The notes under the pieces: model-generated
Told to the model about the DNA's origin: nothing
What the model saw: only the letters and a program-made list of their open reading frames with translations
Databases searched by the model: none
Translations under genes and position numbers: made by a program
DNA from: Thalassospira sp. MCCC 1A03138
Lineage (GTDB): Bacteria; Pseudomonadota; Alphaproteobacteria; Rhodospirillales; Thalassospiraceae
Direction of reading: 5' to 3'
Length of the DNA stretch: 64,000 nt
NCBI RefSeq assembly: GCF_002115785.1
Contig: NZ_JFJY01000013.1
Span: 58,850 to 122,849, forward strand
Shown: positions 63,851 through 64,000 of the stretch, piece by piece
Layout: each line of letters starts with the position of its first letter
Position numbering within the stretch: position 1 is the first letter of the stretch

Positions 63851-64000
63851 TCAGGCCGAGGCGCTGCGGCGCAATTCGGCAAGGAAGCTTTCGACGGCTT
63901 CGTCGAGGGACACGGCTTCGGTGACGAGCTTTTCGGCGGTCTGGGCAAGCTGGGTCGTGCCTGATGAAACCTTGCCGGCATTGTCATTGACGGTTTCGAT
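63851..64000 (-). CDS. methyl-accepting chemotaxis protein, C-terminal end (runs off window)
   Basis: Fifty codons are visible, and the gene continues past position 64000. The reading IETVNDNAGKVSSGTTQLAQTAEKL and the tail SLDEAVESFLAELRRSASA resemble the end of an MCP signalling helix. The sensory part is outside the window. A generic coiled-coil protein is the alternative. Confidence 0.7.
   Translation of the reverse strand: METVNDNAGKVSSGTTQLAQTAEKLVTEAVSLDEAVESFLAELRRSASA

Overview
The window looks like chromosomal DNA of a GC-rich alphaproteobacterium, most likely a marine Rhodospirillales member close to Thalassospira. The support is the gene content: a class II (B12-dependent) ribonucleotide reductase, an NDUFA12-type complex I accessory protein followed by MlaD and a DUF2155 protein, two YceI/cytochrome b561 type loci, and many ABC transporters and LysR regulators. 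The genus is inferred from content and style, not from a marker gene. I see no rRNA, tRNA, CRISPR array, prophage or transposase.

Layout. 1-4.6 kb: an HlyD adaptor coupled to an RbbA-like ABC ATPase (cut by the window edge), an EEP nuclease, a REC-EAL regulator and a Dabb protein. 4.7-8.6 kb: a soluble double-PAS chemoreceptor, then divergent dgdA/dgdR (dialkylglycine decarboxylase and its LysR regulator). 8.6-17.5 kb: a YdiJ-type FAD/Fe-S dehydrogenase, then an operon running leftwards: ureohydrolase, NitT/TauT-type binding protein, permease, a peculiar 214-codon repeat ORF, and ATPase, with a divergent LysR gene. This looks like uptake and hydrolysis of a guanidino compound. 17.6-22.4 kb: an atypical stretch with an AT-rich TPR-DUF2971 gene, a cluster of REP-like hairpins, a LysR gene with a large Ala/Gly-rich insertion and a possible uracil-DNA-glycosylase-fold protein. 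22.5-28.3 kb: patatin, cupredoxin-like protein, acetyltransferase, and a PepSY/cytochrome b561 pair divergent from a two-component system. 28.4-34.2 kb: a LacI regulator and a complete spermidine/iron-type ABC transporter ending in a calcineurin-like phosphodiesterase, probably one transcription unit.

34.2-41.3 kb holds a UbiH-type hydroxylase and a single 5.6-kb gene for a secreted G8/CEMIP-like beta-helix protein interrupted by seven copies of an about 70-residue repeat. 41.4-50.1 kb is a run of small metabolic and envelope genes (SMR pump, NTF2-like, DUF3309, epimerase, RidA, EamA exporter, phosphoethanolamine transferase, TetR with a clear operator, YjbQ, DODA dioxygenase, DUF3185). 50.2-54.2 kb carries tandem paralogous autotransporter-type outer-membrane proteins. 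54.3-58.7 kb: an isochorismatase-fold protein lacking the usual catalytic Cys, and nrdJ, preceded by a long leader and a pair of NrdR-like boxes. 59.7-64 kb: NDUFA12-MlaD-81 aa-DUF2155, then YceI-cytochrome b561-YceI, then the end of a chemoreceptor gene.

The parts most worth a second look are the G8/CEMIP-like repeat protein, the frame-preserving repeat ORF inside the ABC operon, the TPR-DUF2971/REP region, and the paired autotransporters with short Cys-bounded N-domains. Start sites were chosen by ribosome-binding sites and family N-termini. No database search was possible, so family names rest on motifs recognised by eye.
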